NCBI GenBank assembly: GCA_022496785.1
Contig: SNAP01000006.1
Coordinates: 62,001 to 126,000 of the forward strand
Length of the DNA stretch: 64,000 nucleotides
DNA from: Marinilabiliaceae bacterium JC040
GTDB taxonomy: Bacteria; Bacteroidota; Bacteroidia; Bacteroidales; Marinifilaceae
Direction: 5' to 3'
Each line of letters begins with the position of its first letter. Position 1 is the first letter of the stretch. Shown one piece after another: positions 10,486 to 18,401 of the stretch. A program made the translations under genes and the position numbers. The notes beneath the pieces were generated by a model. It saw only the letters and a program-made list of their open reading frames with translations, had not been told where the DNA came from and ran no database searches.

Positions 10486-11019
10486 CTACAGTTTAATTTT
10501 TCTAATACATTCCCAAAGAACAATACCTGTTGTTACAGATATATTAAATGAGTGTTTAGTACCAAATTGAGGAACTTCTATACAAGCATTTGAGATATCT
10601 ACTATCTTTTGCTGAACTCCTTTTACTTCATTTCCAAATACCAAAGCAAATTTATTTTCTTTTTTAGGTTCAAAATCTTCTAAAGAAATAGAGTCAATTG
10701 CTTGTTCTACAGAATAGATATCGTAATTGTTATCTTTTAGTTTAGAAATGCAATCTTCTGTTTTTTCAAAGTATTCCCATTCAACAGTTTCTTCTGCTCC
10801 TAGTGCTGTTTTATGAATATCTCTATGAGGAGGTTTTGCACATATTCCACATAAATAAATCTTTTCTATTAGAAATGCATCAGATGTTCTGAAAACAGAA
10901 CCTATATTATTTAAGCTTCGTATATTGTCTAGTACAACAACTATTGGTGTTTTATGACTTTTAGCAAACTCTTCGTTTGAAAGTCTATTTAGTTCTGAAT
11001 TAAGTAATTTTTTCCCCAC
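10486..11019 (-). CDS. SpoU/TrmH family RNA 2'-O-methyltransferase
   Basis: The 177-residue protein has the SPOUT fold signatures: D-N-I-R-S-L-N-N-I-G-S-V-F-R (motif 1), F-G-N-E-V-K-G-V (motif 2) and N-I-S-V-T-T-G-I-V-L-W-E (motif 3). It transfers methyl from S-adenosylmethionine to a ribose 2'-OH in tRNA or rRNA; the short length without an N-terminal substrate domain leaves the target open. It begins 8 bases after rseP and is the last gene of the envelope operon. Confidence 0.88.
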   Translation of the reverse strand: MGKKLLNSELNRLSNEEFAKSHKTPIVVVLDNIRSLNNIGSVFRTSDAFLIEKIYLCGICAKPPHRDIHKTALGAEETVEWEYFEKTEDCISKLKDNNYDIYSVEQAIDSISLEDFEPKKENKFALVFGNEVKGVQQKIVDISNACIEVPQFGTKHSFNISVTTGIVLWECIRKIKL

Positions 11020-11027
11020 AGTATTTA

Positions 11028-12371
11028 TTAGTTAAATAGTTTTATTATATCGTTTGATAGAGCTAAAAACATTAAAGAAAATAGTATTAACATTCCTAGT
11101 ATTTGAGCTCTTTCCATAAGTTTTTGACTAGGTTTTCTTCTTATTATTATTTCAATTAAAAGAAATAGAACATGTCCACCATCTAAAGCAGGAATAGGTA
11201 AAAGGTTCATTATTCCTAACATAATAGAAATAAGAGCTGTTATTTCCCAAAAAGATCTCCAATCCCATGAACTAGGAAATATATTGCCTATAGTAATGAA
11301 ACTACCAACAGATTTGTATGCTTTTGTTTCTGGTTGAAATAATAATTTAAGTCCTTTTAGATAAGTAGAAAGACTAGAGTTTGCTTTTGCAATTCCTAAA
11401 GGAATAGATTCTTTAAAAGAATATTTTTGATTTGTAAGTTTAAAGTTTTCAATAGGTTTGTGTATGAATCCTAGCATTGGTGTTTCACCAAGTTTCATTT
11501 TATATTCTACAGTGTCTTTATTTCTTAAGGCTTTAATTGATATTTCTTTTTTAAGATTTGATTTTACAATCTCAGCATATTCATCAAGATATTTAAATTC
11601 TTTATTATTAACTGCAATAATGATATCACCAATTTTAGCACCAGCTTCTTTTATCTTTGAATTTTTAGGGAAGTTATCTACAACTAATGGTGAAAATAAT
11701 ACTCTAGGATAGAAAGGTGGAGTAAATTTGTAGCTAGAAGAAGATTCTTCATTTAATTTTTGTATAAAGTCAGATGGTATCTCAAAATTGATATTTTCTC
11801 CATTTCTAATAATTTGTAATGTCTTTGCATTGTTAATTATTATATCTTTTGCTATATGTGAGAATCTTTTGACTTTTTTATTATCAATAGCATATATTAA
11901 ATCACCATTTTTAAAACCGGCATCTTTTGCTGTTTGGCTATAAACAAAACCATGTTTTATGTTTTTTATATCTAAATATTCATCTCCCCAAACAAATAAT
12001 ACACATATGTAAATAATATATGCAAGAATAAAATTGTTTATGATTCCACCTAGCATAATCAATAGTCTTTGCCAAGCTGGTTTACTTCTAAATTCATAAT
12101 CTTTAGGAGTGTTCTCAAGTTGCTTTTTGTCCATAGACTCATCAATCATACCTGAAATTTTAACATATCCTCCTAGAGGTATCCATCCTATTCCATATTC
12201 TGTTCCTTTCCATTTCTTTTTGAAAAGTGAAAATCTAGGATTAAAGAATAAATAAAATTTCTCCACTCTTGTTTTGAAAAGTTTTGCAAAAGTAAAGTGA
12301 CCTAATTCATGTATAATTACAAGAAGAGATAGACTTAGTATTAGTTGGATTATTTTTATGATTACGCTCAT
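11028..12371 (-). CDS. rseP: Site-2 intramembrane zinc protease RseP
   Basis: The 447-residue membrane protein has H-E-L-G-H at 21-25 in the first membrane segment and the third metal ligand in N-L-L-P-I-P-A-L-D-G-G-H near the C-terminus, with at least four membrane spans. Two PDZ-like domains lie in the periplasmic part. RseP cuts transmembrane anti-sigma factors and remnant signal peptides. Its start overlaps the dxr stop by one base, the conserved dxr-rseP arrangement of Bacteroidetes. Confidence 0.95.
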   Translation of the reverse strand: MSVIIKIIQLILSLSLLVIIHELGHFTFAKLFKTRVEKFYLFFNPRFSLFKKKWKGTEYGIGWIPLGGYVKISGMIDESMDKKQLENTPKDYEFRSKPAWQRLLIMLGGIINNFILAYIIYICVLFVWGDEYLDIKNIKHGFVYSQTAKDAGFKNGDLIYAIDNKKVKRFSHIAKDIIINNAKTLQIIRNGENINFEIPSDFIQKLNEESSSSYKFTPPFYPRVLFSPLVVDNFPKNSKIKEAGAKIGDIIIAVNNKEFKYLDEYAEIVKSNLKKEISIKALRNKDTVEYKMKLGETPMLGFIHKPIENFKLTNQKYSFKESIPLGIAKANSSLSTYLKGLKLLFQPETKAYKSVGSFITIGNIFPSSWDWRSFWEITALISIMLGIMNLLPIPALDGGHVLFLLIEIIIRRKPSQKLMERAQILGMLILFSLMFLALSNDIIKLFN

Positions 12372-13516
12372 TATATTAGTGTTTTAGCAAATTCTCTTGT
12401 TGCATTATCGGTTTCTATATAGTCTTGAATATTCGGTTTGTTGATGAATGATATTTGATTCATACATTTTTCAATTAAATCTGTCATTCCTAAGAAAGAG
12501 ATTTTCTCTTTAAGGAAGGCATCTACAGCTATTTCGTTTGCTGCATTTACTATACATGCCATATTGCCTCCTTTATGCATTGCATCGAACGCAAGTTGAA
12601 GGTTTCTGAATTTCTCAAAATCAGGTTTCTCAAAACTTAGATTTTGTAGTTCAAATAGATTCATTCTTGGAAAGTCAGCAGCTGGACGCTCAGGGAAATT
12701 TAAAGCATATTGTATCGGAACCTTCATATCAGGAGCTCCCAATTGAGCTTTAACAGCTCCGTCTCTAAATTGTACACCAGAGTGTATTATAGATTGTGGA
12801 TGTACAAGAACTTCTATTTGTTCAGGCTGAAGGTTGAATAACCATTTTGCTTCAATTGCTTCAAAACCTTTATTCATCATACTTGCAGAATCAATAGTTA
12901 TTTTTGCTCCCATATCCCAATTGGGATGTTTTAATGCATCTTGAGGACGAACAGTTTTCAAGAAGTTTATATCTTTATTTCTAAAAGGACCTCCAGAAGC
13001 TGTAAGTAAAATCTTTTCAATTTCATTATTACCTTCTCCTACTAAAGATTGAAAGATTGCTGAGTGTTCAGAATCGACAGGAAAGATGTTTACATTATTT
13101 TCTCTAACAAGTTCTTGTATAATATCTCCAGCAACAACAAGTGTTTCTTTATTAGCAAGAGCTATTTGTTTTTTTGCTTTAATAGCTTTAATTGTAGGAA
13201 GAAGACCAGAATATCCAACCATTGCTGTAACTACAATGTCAACGCATGAGAATTCTACAACATCTTCGATACTTTTACTTCCTGCGAAGACTTTTATATC
13301 TTCGTTAAATAGAGCATCTACAAGAGTATTGTATTTATCTTCATTGGCTATAACAACAGTATTTGGTTTGTATTTTTTTGCTTGTTTTATAAGTAAATCA
13401 ACATTATTATTTGCTGTAAGTATTTCTACACTATATCTTTCTGGATGTTGGTCTACAACTTCCAAAGTTTGAGTCCCAATAGAACCAGTAGATCCTAATA
13501 TTGCAATCTGTTTCAT
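12371..13516 (-). CDS. dxr: 1-deoxy-D-xylulose 5-phosphate reductoisomerase
   Basis: The 381-residue enzyme begins with the NADPH motif G-S-T-G-S-I-G and has the metal and substrate segments P-V-D-S-E-H-S-A and A-S-G-G-P-F, plus N-K-G-F-E-A-I-E-A. It makes 2-C-methyl-D-erythritol 4-phosphate, the committed step of the non-mevalonate isoprenoid pathway. It lies 7 bases after the M23 gene and is coupled to rseP. The next pathway enzyme, IspD, is related to the N-terminal half of the 29.8 kb gene, but that gene fits CDP-ribitol synthesis better. Confidence 0.97.
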   Translation of the reverse strand: MKQIAILGSTGSIGTQTLEVVDQHPERYSVEILTANNNVDLLIKQAKKYKPNTVVIANEDKYNTLVDALFNEDIKVFAGSKSIEDVVEFSCVDIVVTAMVGYSGLLPTIKAIKAKKQIALANKETLVVAGDIIQELVRENNVNIFPVDSEHSAIFQSLVGEGNNEIEKILLTASGGPFRNKDINFLKTVRPQDALKHPNWDMGAKITIDSASMMNKGFEAIEAKWLFNLQPEQIEVLVHPQSIIHSGVQFRDGAVKAQLGAPDMKVPIQYALNFPERPAADFPRMNLFELQNLSFEKPDFEKFRNLQLAFDAMHKGGNMACIVNAANEIAVDAFLKEKISFLGMTDLIEKCMNQISFINKPNIQDYIETDNATREFAKTLI

Positions 13517-13523
13517 TTTAATA

Positions 13524-14393
13524 TTATTTGAATTTTATGAACAACTCAGGATTAATAGGTTTACCATTTTTCCATATCTCAAAATGTAGGTGTGTACCAG
13601 TAGATAATTCTCCTGTGTTACCTAATATAGCAATAGCTTCTCCAGCATTTACTTTATCACCCATTTTCTTTAAAAGAAGAGAGTTGTGTTTGTACATTGT
13701 AATGACATTGTTGTGATGTTGAACTCCAATAACATGTCCTGTTTTGGTAGTCCAGCCTGTGAATATGACAGTGCCATCTAAAGCTGCAGATATTTTTGAA
13801 TTTTCTTTTGCAACTATATCTATTCCAAAATGTTCTTTTAGTGGATTGAATTTTTCTGTTACTAAACCTTTTAAAGGGGTAAAGAACATTTCAGCTTCAT
13901 ATTTTTGTTTTGTGTTTTTTTCTAATCCTAAATTATATTTCTCTTGCTTTTCAACTTCTTTCCTAAATGAATCTTCTTCTTTAGATAGTTTAAAATCAAA
14001 TTTATTTTTATGATCGAGACTAGAATCTTTTTTGTTATCATCATTATCTTCAGGCTTGTATTGAACTTTTCCAGAGATTGCATCTTGAATACTTTTTAGA
14101 AAACGATCTCTTTTTTGTATCTCAAATTGTAAAGAGTCTGCACGTTTTGCATTTTTTAAAACATAACTTCTAATATTAGAATCGAAACCAGGTAAAATAT
14201 TCTTTAAATTAGTGAAGGCAAAAGTTGAGAATACTAGTACAAATAATAATAAAATAGCAGTAGTTCCAAGTATTGAAAGTTTAAGTTTGGAAATTCTTAA
14301 TGAAAAAGTTCTTTCAAAAGTATGTACGTTAGTGATATTTATATCAAAGATTTTTTTAATCTTATTTTTCTTCTTTTTTTTATCGTTCTCCAT
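13524..14393 (-). CDS. Membrane-anchored M23 (LytM/murein hydrolase-like) peptidase
   Basis: The 289-residue protein has a Lys-rich cytosolic start, one membrane helix at about 33-58, a charged, probably coiled-coil stretch (about 75-165) and a C-terminal M23 domain. The zinc ligands appear in H-F-G-I-D (first H and D) and in T-H-L-H-F-E near residue 265; all expected ligands are present, so it may be active. Such proteins cleave or sense peptidoglycan crosslinks during growth and division. First gene of the operon with dxr, rseP and the SpoU gene. Confidence 0.88.
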   Translation of the reverse strand: MENDKKKKKNKIKKIFDINITNVHTFERTFSLRISKLKLSILGTTAILLLFVLVFSTFAFTNLKNILPGFDSNIRSYVLKNAKRADSLQFEIQKRDRFLKSIQDAISGKVQYKPEDNDDNKKDSSLDHKNKFDFKLSKEEDSFRKEVEKQEKYNLGLEKNTKQKYEAEMFFTPLKGLVTEKFNPLKEHFGIDIVAKENSKISAALDGTVIFTGWTTKTGHVIGVQHHNNVITMYKHNSLLLKKMGDKVNAGEAIAILGNTGELSTGTHLHFEIWKNGKPINPELFIKFK

Positions 14394-14482
14394 TATGTCT
14401 TTATGATATTTGTTAATGTCTGTTTATAAGTTGATTGAGATTAATCTTACGCTAAATAAAACACTCTCTATCTCTCGGACTG

Positions 14483-14490
14483 TAAAGGTA
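14483..14490 (-). promoter_or_regulatory. Possible -7 box for the M23-dxr-rseP operon
   Basis: The minus strand reads TACCTTTA, one base off TAnnTTTG, about 90 bases before the M23 start. No -33 TTG is evident. It is offered only because this is the sole near-match between the operon and the tRNA promoter. Confidence 0.35.
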
Positions 14491-14526
14491 ATCAAAAAAT
14501 AAAAATAAAAAATAAAACAGATATAG

Positions 14527-14557
14527 TTGTTTGTTTAAAAAATACTCTCTACATTTG
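14527..14557 (+). promoter_or_regulatory. Promoter of the initiator tRNA cluster
   Basis: TTG at 14527-14529 and TACATTTG at 14550-14557 are separated by 20 bases, the standard spacing of the Bacteroidetes -33/-7 promoter. The first tRNA starts 69 bases after the -7 box, leaving a short leader for processing. Confidence 0.75.
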
Positions 14558-14626
14558 CACTCGCAATCGAGAGGTTAGCATACTAATAAAAACGCAAGTT
14601 TAGAGAGATAGAAATCAAAGATATAT

Positions 14627-14698
14627 TGCGGGATGGAGCAGAGGCAGCTCGTTGGGCTCATAACCCAAAGGTCGTAGGTTCGAATCCTGCTCCCGCTA
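14627..14698 (+). tRNA. tRNA-fMet (CAT), copy 1 of 4
   Basis: The 72-base cloverleaf folds fully: D stem GAGC/GCTC, anticodon stem TTGGG/CCCAA around loop CTCATAA, T stem GTAGG/CCTGC with TTCGAAT loop. Three stacked G-C pairs next to the anticodon loop and the unpaired first acceptor position (T against T) are initiator hallmarks. The 3' end is A followed by CTA, so CCA is not encoded. Confidence 0.93.
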
Positions 14699-14734
14699 CT
14701 AATTTTCTTTGATTCCAAAATATAAAAGATATAT

Positions 14735-14806
14735 TGCGGGATGGAGCAGAGGCAGCTCGTTGGGCTCATAACCCAAAGGTCGTAGGTTCGAATCCTGCTC
14801 CCGCTA
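14735..14806 (+). tRNA. tRNA-fMet (CAT), copy 2 of 4
   Basis: The mature sequence is identical to copy 1, with the same initiator features: three G-C pairs at the base of the anticodon stem and a mismatched 1-72 position. A 36-base AT-rich spacer separates it from copy 1. CCA is not encoded. Confidence 0.93.
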
Positions 14807-14840
14807 CTAATTTATTTATTCCAAAATAGCAAAGACATAT

Positions 14841-14912
14841 TGCGGGATGGAGCAGAGGCAGCTCGTTGGGCTCATAACCCAAAGGTCGTAGGTTCGAATC
14901 CTGCTCCCGCTA
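14841..14912 (+). tRNA. tRNA-fMet (CAT), copy 3 of 4
   Basis: The mature sequence is identical to copies 1 and 2. The preceding spacer (34 bases) shares ATTCCAAAATA and a GACATAT/GATATAT end with the other spacers, showing that the whole unit was duplicated. Confidence 0.93.
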
Positions 14913-14947
14913 CTAATTTATTTTATTCCAAAATATGAAAGACATAT

Positions 14948-15019
14948 TGCGGGATGGAGCAGAGGCAGCTCGTTGGGCTCATAACCCAAAGGTCGTAGGT
15001 TCGAATCCTGCTCCCGCTA
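14948..15019 (+). tRNA. tRNA-fMet (CAT), copy 4 of 4
   Basis: The mature sequence is again identical. It is the last unit of the array; a terminator hairpin begins ten bases later, so the four tRNAs are likely cut from one short precursor. Confidence 0.93.
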
Positions 15020-15028
15020 CAGAGATTT

Positions 15029-15062
15029 AGGTTGTTTATTTAAATATAGACAACCTTTTTTT
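15029..15062 (+). terminator. Terminator of the tRNA cluster
   Basis: AGGTTGT pairs with ACAACCT around an AT-rich loop and is followed directly by a seven-T run. It separates the tRNA transcript from dnaB. Confidence 0.85.
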
Positions 15063-15102
15063 GTATCTTGTTCTAAAGTTTTCAATTTTGTAAAATACAT
15101 TA

Positions 15103-15133
15103 TTGAAAATCTTATATCCATTTCTTATTTTTG
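15103..15133 (+). promoter_or_regulatory. Promoter of dnaB
   Basis: TTG at 15103-15105 and TATTTTTG at 15126-15133 have 20 bases between them, matching the Bacteroidetes -33/-7 arrangement. The dnaB ATG follows 23 bases after the -7 box. Confidence 0.65.
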
Positions 15134-15155
15134 TATTTAATAGAATTTAAAATTT

Positions 15156-16694
15156 ATGGCGAAAACAAATTATAATAAATCTTCAATGATGATGAATGAG
15201 AGAGGGAAATTACCTCCTCAGGCTTTGGAAGTTGAAACTGTAGTGTTAGGAGCATTATTGTTGGAGAAGGATGCTTTTATTAAAGTTTCAGATATCTTGA
15301 AACCCGAAGCTTTCTATAATGATGCAAATAAAGAGATATATAAAGTAATACAAACATTAGCTTTAGAGGATGCCCCTATAGATATATTAACTGTTTCTGA
15401 TATTCTAAAAAAGAATGGGAAATTAGAAAAAGTAGGAGGTATTGCTTATTTAGCGCAATTATCGGATAGAGTTGCTTCTGCAGCTCATATAGAATATCAT
15501 GCAAGAATTATTGCTCAAAAATATATTCAAAGAGAATTAATTAGAGTAAGTTCTGAAATTCAGACTGGAGCTTATGAGGATTCTATGGATGTTGCAGATT
15601 TGTTAGATAAAGCTCAGCAAGATGTTTTTAGTATTGTAGAGGGGAATATAAAGAAAGAAACAGCTTCGGTTCGTTCTGTTGTAGAGGAAGCTATAAAGGG
15701 TATTGAGAGTGCTGCAGAACGACCTGATGGAATGAGTGGATTACCATCTGGTTTTAAGGCTATTGATAGTATTACTAATGGTTGGCAGAAATCTGATTTA
15801 GTTATTGTTGCAGCTCGACCTTCAATGGGTAAAACAGCTTTTGTTCTTTCAATGGCAAGAAATATGGCTCTAGATTTTAATGCTCCAATAGCATTATTCT
15901 CACTTGAGATGTCGGCTGTTCAGTTAGTTACACGTTTGATAGCTAGTGAAACAGAATTGGGTTCTGAAAAATTAAGAAGTGGAAAGTTGAGAGATGATGA
16001 ATGGCAACAATTACACCGAAAGATTAAACCTTTAGTAGAGGCACCAATTTTTATCGATGATACAGCTGGTTTGTCTATCTTTGAGTTGAGAGCTAAATGT
16101 AGACGTTTAAAAGCAAAAGAGGATATACAGTGTATTGTTATCGATTATCTTCAATTGATGACAGCAGGTAGTGATATGCGAGGAAATAGAGAGCAGGAAG
16201 TCTCTATGATTTCTAGGCAGTTGAAAATTATTGCTAAGGAATTGAATATCCCTGTTATTGCTTTGTCTCAGCTTAATAGAGGTGTTGAACAGAGAAAAGG
16301 TGATGAGAAAAAACCAATGTTATCGGATTTACGAGAGTCTGGTTCGATAGAGCAAGATTCAGATATGGTTTTATTTATTCATAGACCAGAAAGATATGGA
16401 ATAACTACTGATAGTGAAGGAAATGATATTAGAGGTTTAGCAGATATTATTATTGCTAAGCACAGAAATGGTGCAGTAGGAGAGGTGAGACTAAGATTTA
16501 GAAATGAATTAGCTCAATTTACAGATTTAGAAGAAGTATCTCCTTTCTTCCAAAAAGATATGGGAGGCGAGAAGATATATGCATCAAAGATGAATAGGAA
16601 GAAGAAAGATGTTATAGATGTTAATGATGAAGCTCATGATATGGGAATGGGAATACCTACAGCTTCTGATTTTGATGATATCCCACCATTTTAA
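15156..16694 (+). CDS. dnaB: Replicative DNA helicase DnaB
   Basis: The 512-residue protein has the N-terminal helical DnaB domain (about 20-125), then the RecA-like motor with Walker A A-R-P-S-M-G-K-T at 220-227, Walker B I-V-I-D-Y-L-Q-L-M, and the DnaB motif region L-S-Q-L-N-R-G-V-E-Q-R. No intein interrupts the P-loop or other motifs. It forms the hexameric ring that unwinds DNA at the fork. Monocistronic, converging with smpB. Confidence 0.97.
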   Translation: MAKTNYNKSSMMMNERGKLPPQALEVETVVLGALLLEKDAFIKVSDILKPEAFYNDANKEIYKVIQTLALEDAPIDILTVSDILKKNGKLEKVGGIAYLAQLSDRVASAAHIEYHARIIAQKYIQRELIRVSSEIQTGAYEDSMDVADLLDKAQQDVFSIVEGNIKKETASVRSVVEEAIKGIESAAERPDGMSGLPSGFKAIDSITNGWQKSDLVIVAARPSMGKTAFVLSMARNMALDFNAPIALFSLEMSAVQLVTRLIASETELGSEKLRSGKLRDDEWQQLHRKIKPLVEAPIFIDDTAGLSIFELRAKCRRLKAKEDIQCIVIDYLQLMTAGSDMRGNREQEVSMISRQLKIIAKELNIPVIALSQLNRGVEQRKGDEKKPMLSDLRESGSIEQDSDMVLFIHRPERYGITTDSEGNDIRGLADIIIAKHRNGAVGEVRLRFRNELAQFTDLEEVSPFFQKDMGGEKIYASKMNRKKKDVIDVNDEAHDMGMGIPTASDFDDIPPF

Positions 16695-16705
16695 AAGATG
16701 TGATG

Positions 16706-16745
16706 TGGATAGGCTAGTGTTTTCTAGCTCTATCCATATCTCTTT
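16706..16745 (+). terminator. Probable dnaB terminator overlapping the smpB 3' end
   Basis: TGGATAG-GCTAG pairs with CTAGC-TCTATCCA (one bulged base) around a short T-rich loop, and TATCTCTTTTT follows. The right arm lies inside the smpB coding end, so convergent genes share the hairpin. Confidence 0.55.
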
Positions 16746-17163
16746 TTGCATCTTTTGTTTTAAGAGTTTCTCTCTTATCGTATGTTTTCTTACCCTTAGC
16801 AAGAGCAATAATTAATTTAGCGTATCCTTTGTCGCTAATGAATAGTTTAACAGGTACGATAGTTAATCCACTTTCTTTTACTTTCCTTTCAATTTTATCT
16901 AATTCTTTTCTGTTTAAAAGAAGTTTTCTATCGCGTTTTTCAATATGATTATAATAAGATCCAAATTTGTATTCTGAAATATGAATTCCTTTTGTCCATA
17001 ATTCATTGTTGGCAAAATAACAAAAAGAATCAACAAGACTAGCTTTTCCTGCTCTAATAGATTTGATTTCTGTTCCAGCAAGTACTATACCGGCAGTGAA
17101 TTTTTCAATAAATTCGTAATCGAAACTAGCTCTCTTATTACGAATGTTAATATTTTGTGACAT
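16714..17163 (-). CDS. smpB: SsrA-binding protein SmpB
   Basis: At 149 residues this is full length. It shows N-K-R-A-S-F-D-Y near the start, the conserved G-T-E-I-K-S-I-R and A-S-L-V-D-S-F segments, and the Lys/Arg-rich C-terminal tail [10 protein letters not shown]. SmpB delivers tmRNA to stalled ribosomes; tagged products go to ClpXP, also encoded here. The tmRNA gene itself is not in the window. It follows the Yip1 gene by 11 bases. Confidence 0.96.
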   Translation of the reverse strand: MSQNINIRNKRASFDYEFIEKFTAGIVLAGTEIKSIRAGKASLVDSFCYFANNELWTKGIHISEYKFGSYYNHIEKRDRKLLLNRKELDKIERKVKESGLTIVPVKLFISDKGYAKLIIALAKGKKTYDKRETLKTKDAKRDMDRARKH

Positions 17164-17174
17164 ATAATTTTATA

Positions 17175-17765
17175 TTAAATTGATGCTATTGGAATGTTTA
17201 ATATTCTTTCCAATATTTGTTCTAAAATGTTTGGGATACCAGTAATTAGTATAGTAATGAAGATAGTAAATGTCCAAGCTTTTTCTCTTTTTAAATTTAA
17301 AGCTGTATCGATACTCGTAAATATAGGTATTCCACAAATGAATTGTGCTAATTGAAAAATAGATTTTATAAATCCATCTTCATAGAATATAACAGATAAT
17401 GTATGAAAGACGAAAAAGACTCCACATGCATAAATAACTACTTTTTTAATATTATCTTTTTTAATATCTTTTATAGAATTAATAAATTCATTAAGAATTG
17501 CTGAAGATGTATAAATGCTTAAAAATATTGAAACGATAGTAATTATAGACATTTTTACAGAAGGCCATAGAGCATAATTGAATCTGAATAGAGAACCTAA
17601 GAATACAACAATTGAGCATATTATTGATAGTGGTAATATGTATTCTTTGACTATCTTAGAGATTTTATTGTGTTCATTATCAATTATTTTCCACTCCTTT
17701 CTAGAGTTTGTAATTAATTCTTTTGTTCTGCGTGTGAAAGAATAATAATTTGATAGATTTATCAT
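17175..17765 (-). CDS. Yip1-family integral membrane protein
   Basis: From the ATG at 17765 this is about 196 residues with some five membrane helices, and the N-terminal pattern T-R-R-T-K-E-L-I then E-W-K-I-I-D-N-E that I associate with Bacteroidetes Yip1-domain proteins. The function of the family in bacteria is unknown. The frame is open to 17825, but that extension would leave two bases to the divergent nitroreductase gene and would cover a -7 box, so the shorter start is preferred. It probably shares its transcript with smpB. Confidence 0.78.
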   Translation of the reverse strand: MINLSNYYSFTRRTKELITNSRKEWKIIDNEHNKISKIVKEYILPLSIICSIVVFLGSLFRFNYALWPSVKMSIITIVSIFLSIYTSSAILNEFINSIKDIKKDNIKKVVIYACGVFFVFHTLSVIFYEDGFIKSIFQLAQFICGIPIFTSIDTALNLKREKAWTFTIFITILITGIPNILEQILERILNIPIASI

Positions 17766-17807
17766 GTTTTTTAAAATATATTTTTCAAGTAAATTACTAA
17801 ATTTACA

Positions 17808-17815
17808 CAAATTTA
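17808..17815 (-). promoter_or_regulatory. -7 promoter box for the Yip1-smpB unit
   Basis: The minus strand reads TAAATTTG, matching TAnnTTTG, 43 bases before the preferred Yip1 start. It lies in the 62-base gap between divergent genes. Confidence 0.5.
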
Positions 17816-17827
17816 AAAAATCCAAAC

Positions 17828-18394
17828 ATGAATATTAAGGAACTTGTAGTAAAAAATCGTTCTTATAGAAGATTTTATGAAGAAGAGAAGATTGACGATG
17901 CAAAATTGAAGTCTTTTGTTGAGTTGGTAAGATATTGTGGGTCAGGGATGAATGCTCAATCGTTGAAGTATATTTTAGTGAATAATGATGAAGATTGTGA
18001 AAAAGTATTTAATTGCTTAGGATGGGCAGGATATTTGAAAAATTGGGATGGTCCTAAGAAAGGAGAGCGTCCTGTTTCATATATTATTCAATTGCATGAT
18101 GAATCTTTAGCAAAGAATTATTTTTGTGATGATGGAATACAACTTCAAACAATATTGCTTGCAGCTGTAGAATCTGGATATGGAGGTTGTATAGTAAAGA
18201 ATGTAAAGAAAGATCTTAATTCAATTTTGAATGTACCTGAAGATATGAAAATTATTCAAGTTTTGGCTTTAGGAAAACCCAAAGAGAAAATTCATATTGT
18301 TGATATGAAAGAAAATGATTTTAAATATTGGAGGGATGACAATGATGAGCATTATGTCCCAAAAAGAACTATTGATGAATTAATTATTAAATAA
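17828..18394 (+). CDS. Nitroreductase family protein
   Basis: The 188-residue protein begins V-K-N-R-S-Y-R-R-F, the FMN-phosphate-binding Arg cluster of the family, followed by the N-A-Q-S-L-K-Y region and G-G-C-I-V near residue 118. It is distinct from the partial nitroreductase at the window start. Family members are FMN-dependent NAD(P)H oxidoreductases, but the substrate is unknown. It ends 7 bases before the C69 dipeptidase gene and is probably co-transcribed. Confidence 0.85.
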   Translation: MNIKELVVKNRSYRRFYEEEKIDDAKLKSFVELVRYCGSGMNAQSLKYILVNNDEDCEKVFNCLGWAGYLKNWDGPKKGERPVSYIIQLHDESLAKNYFCDDGIQLQTILLAAVESGYGGCIVKNVKKDLNSILNVPEDMKIIQVLALGKPKEKIHIVDMKENDFKYWRDDNDEHYVPKRTIDELIIK

Positions 18395-18401
18395 TTTAAG
18401 A

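Larger units (their letters stand above)
14627..15019 (+). repeat. Tandem array of four ~107-base tRNA units
   Basis: Four identical 72-base tRNA genes recur at 108, 106 and 107-base steps with closely related spacers. The array is best read as recent tandem duplication of an initiator tRNA gene. Confidence 0.9.

Noticed and set aside
14575-14769. A 64-residue open frame across the first two tRNA copies on the minus strand
   Set aside because: Its sequence repeats because it reads the tRNA array backwards; it has no promoter and no family match.
14627-15019. CRISPR-like regular repeats
   Set aside because: The repeats are 72-base cloverleaf tRNA genes with related, not unique, spacers, and no cas genes are near.
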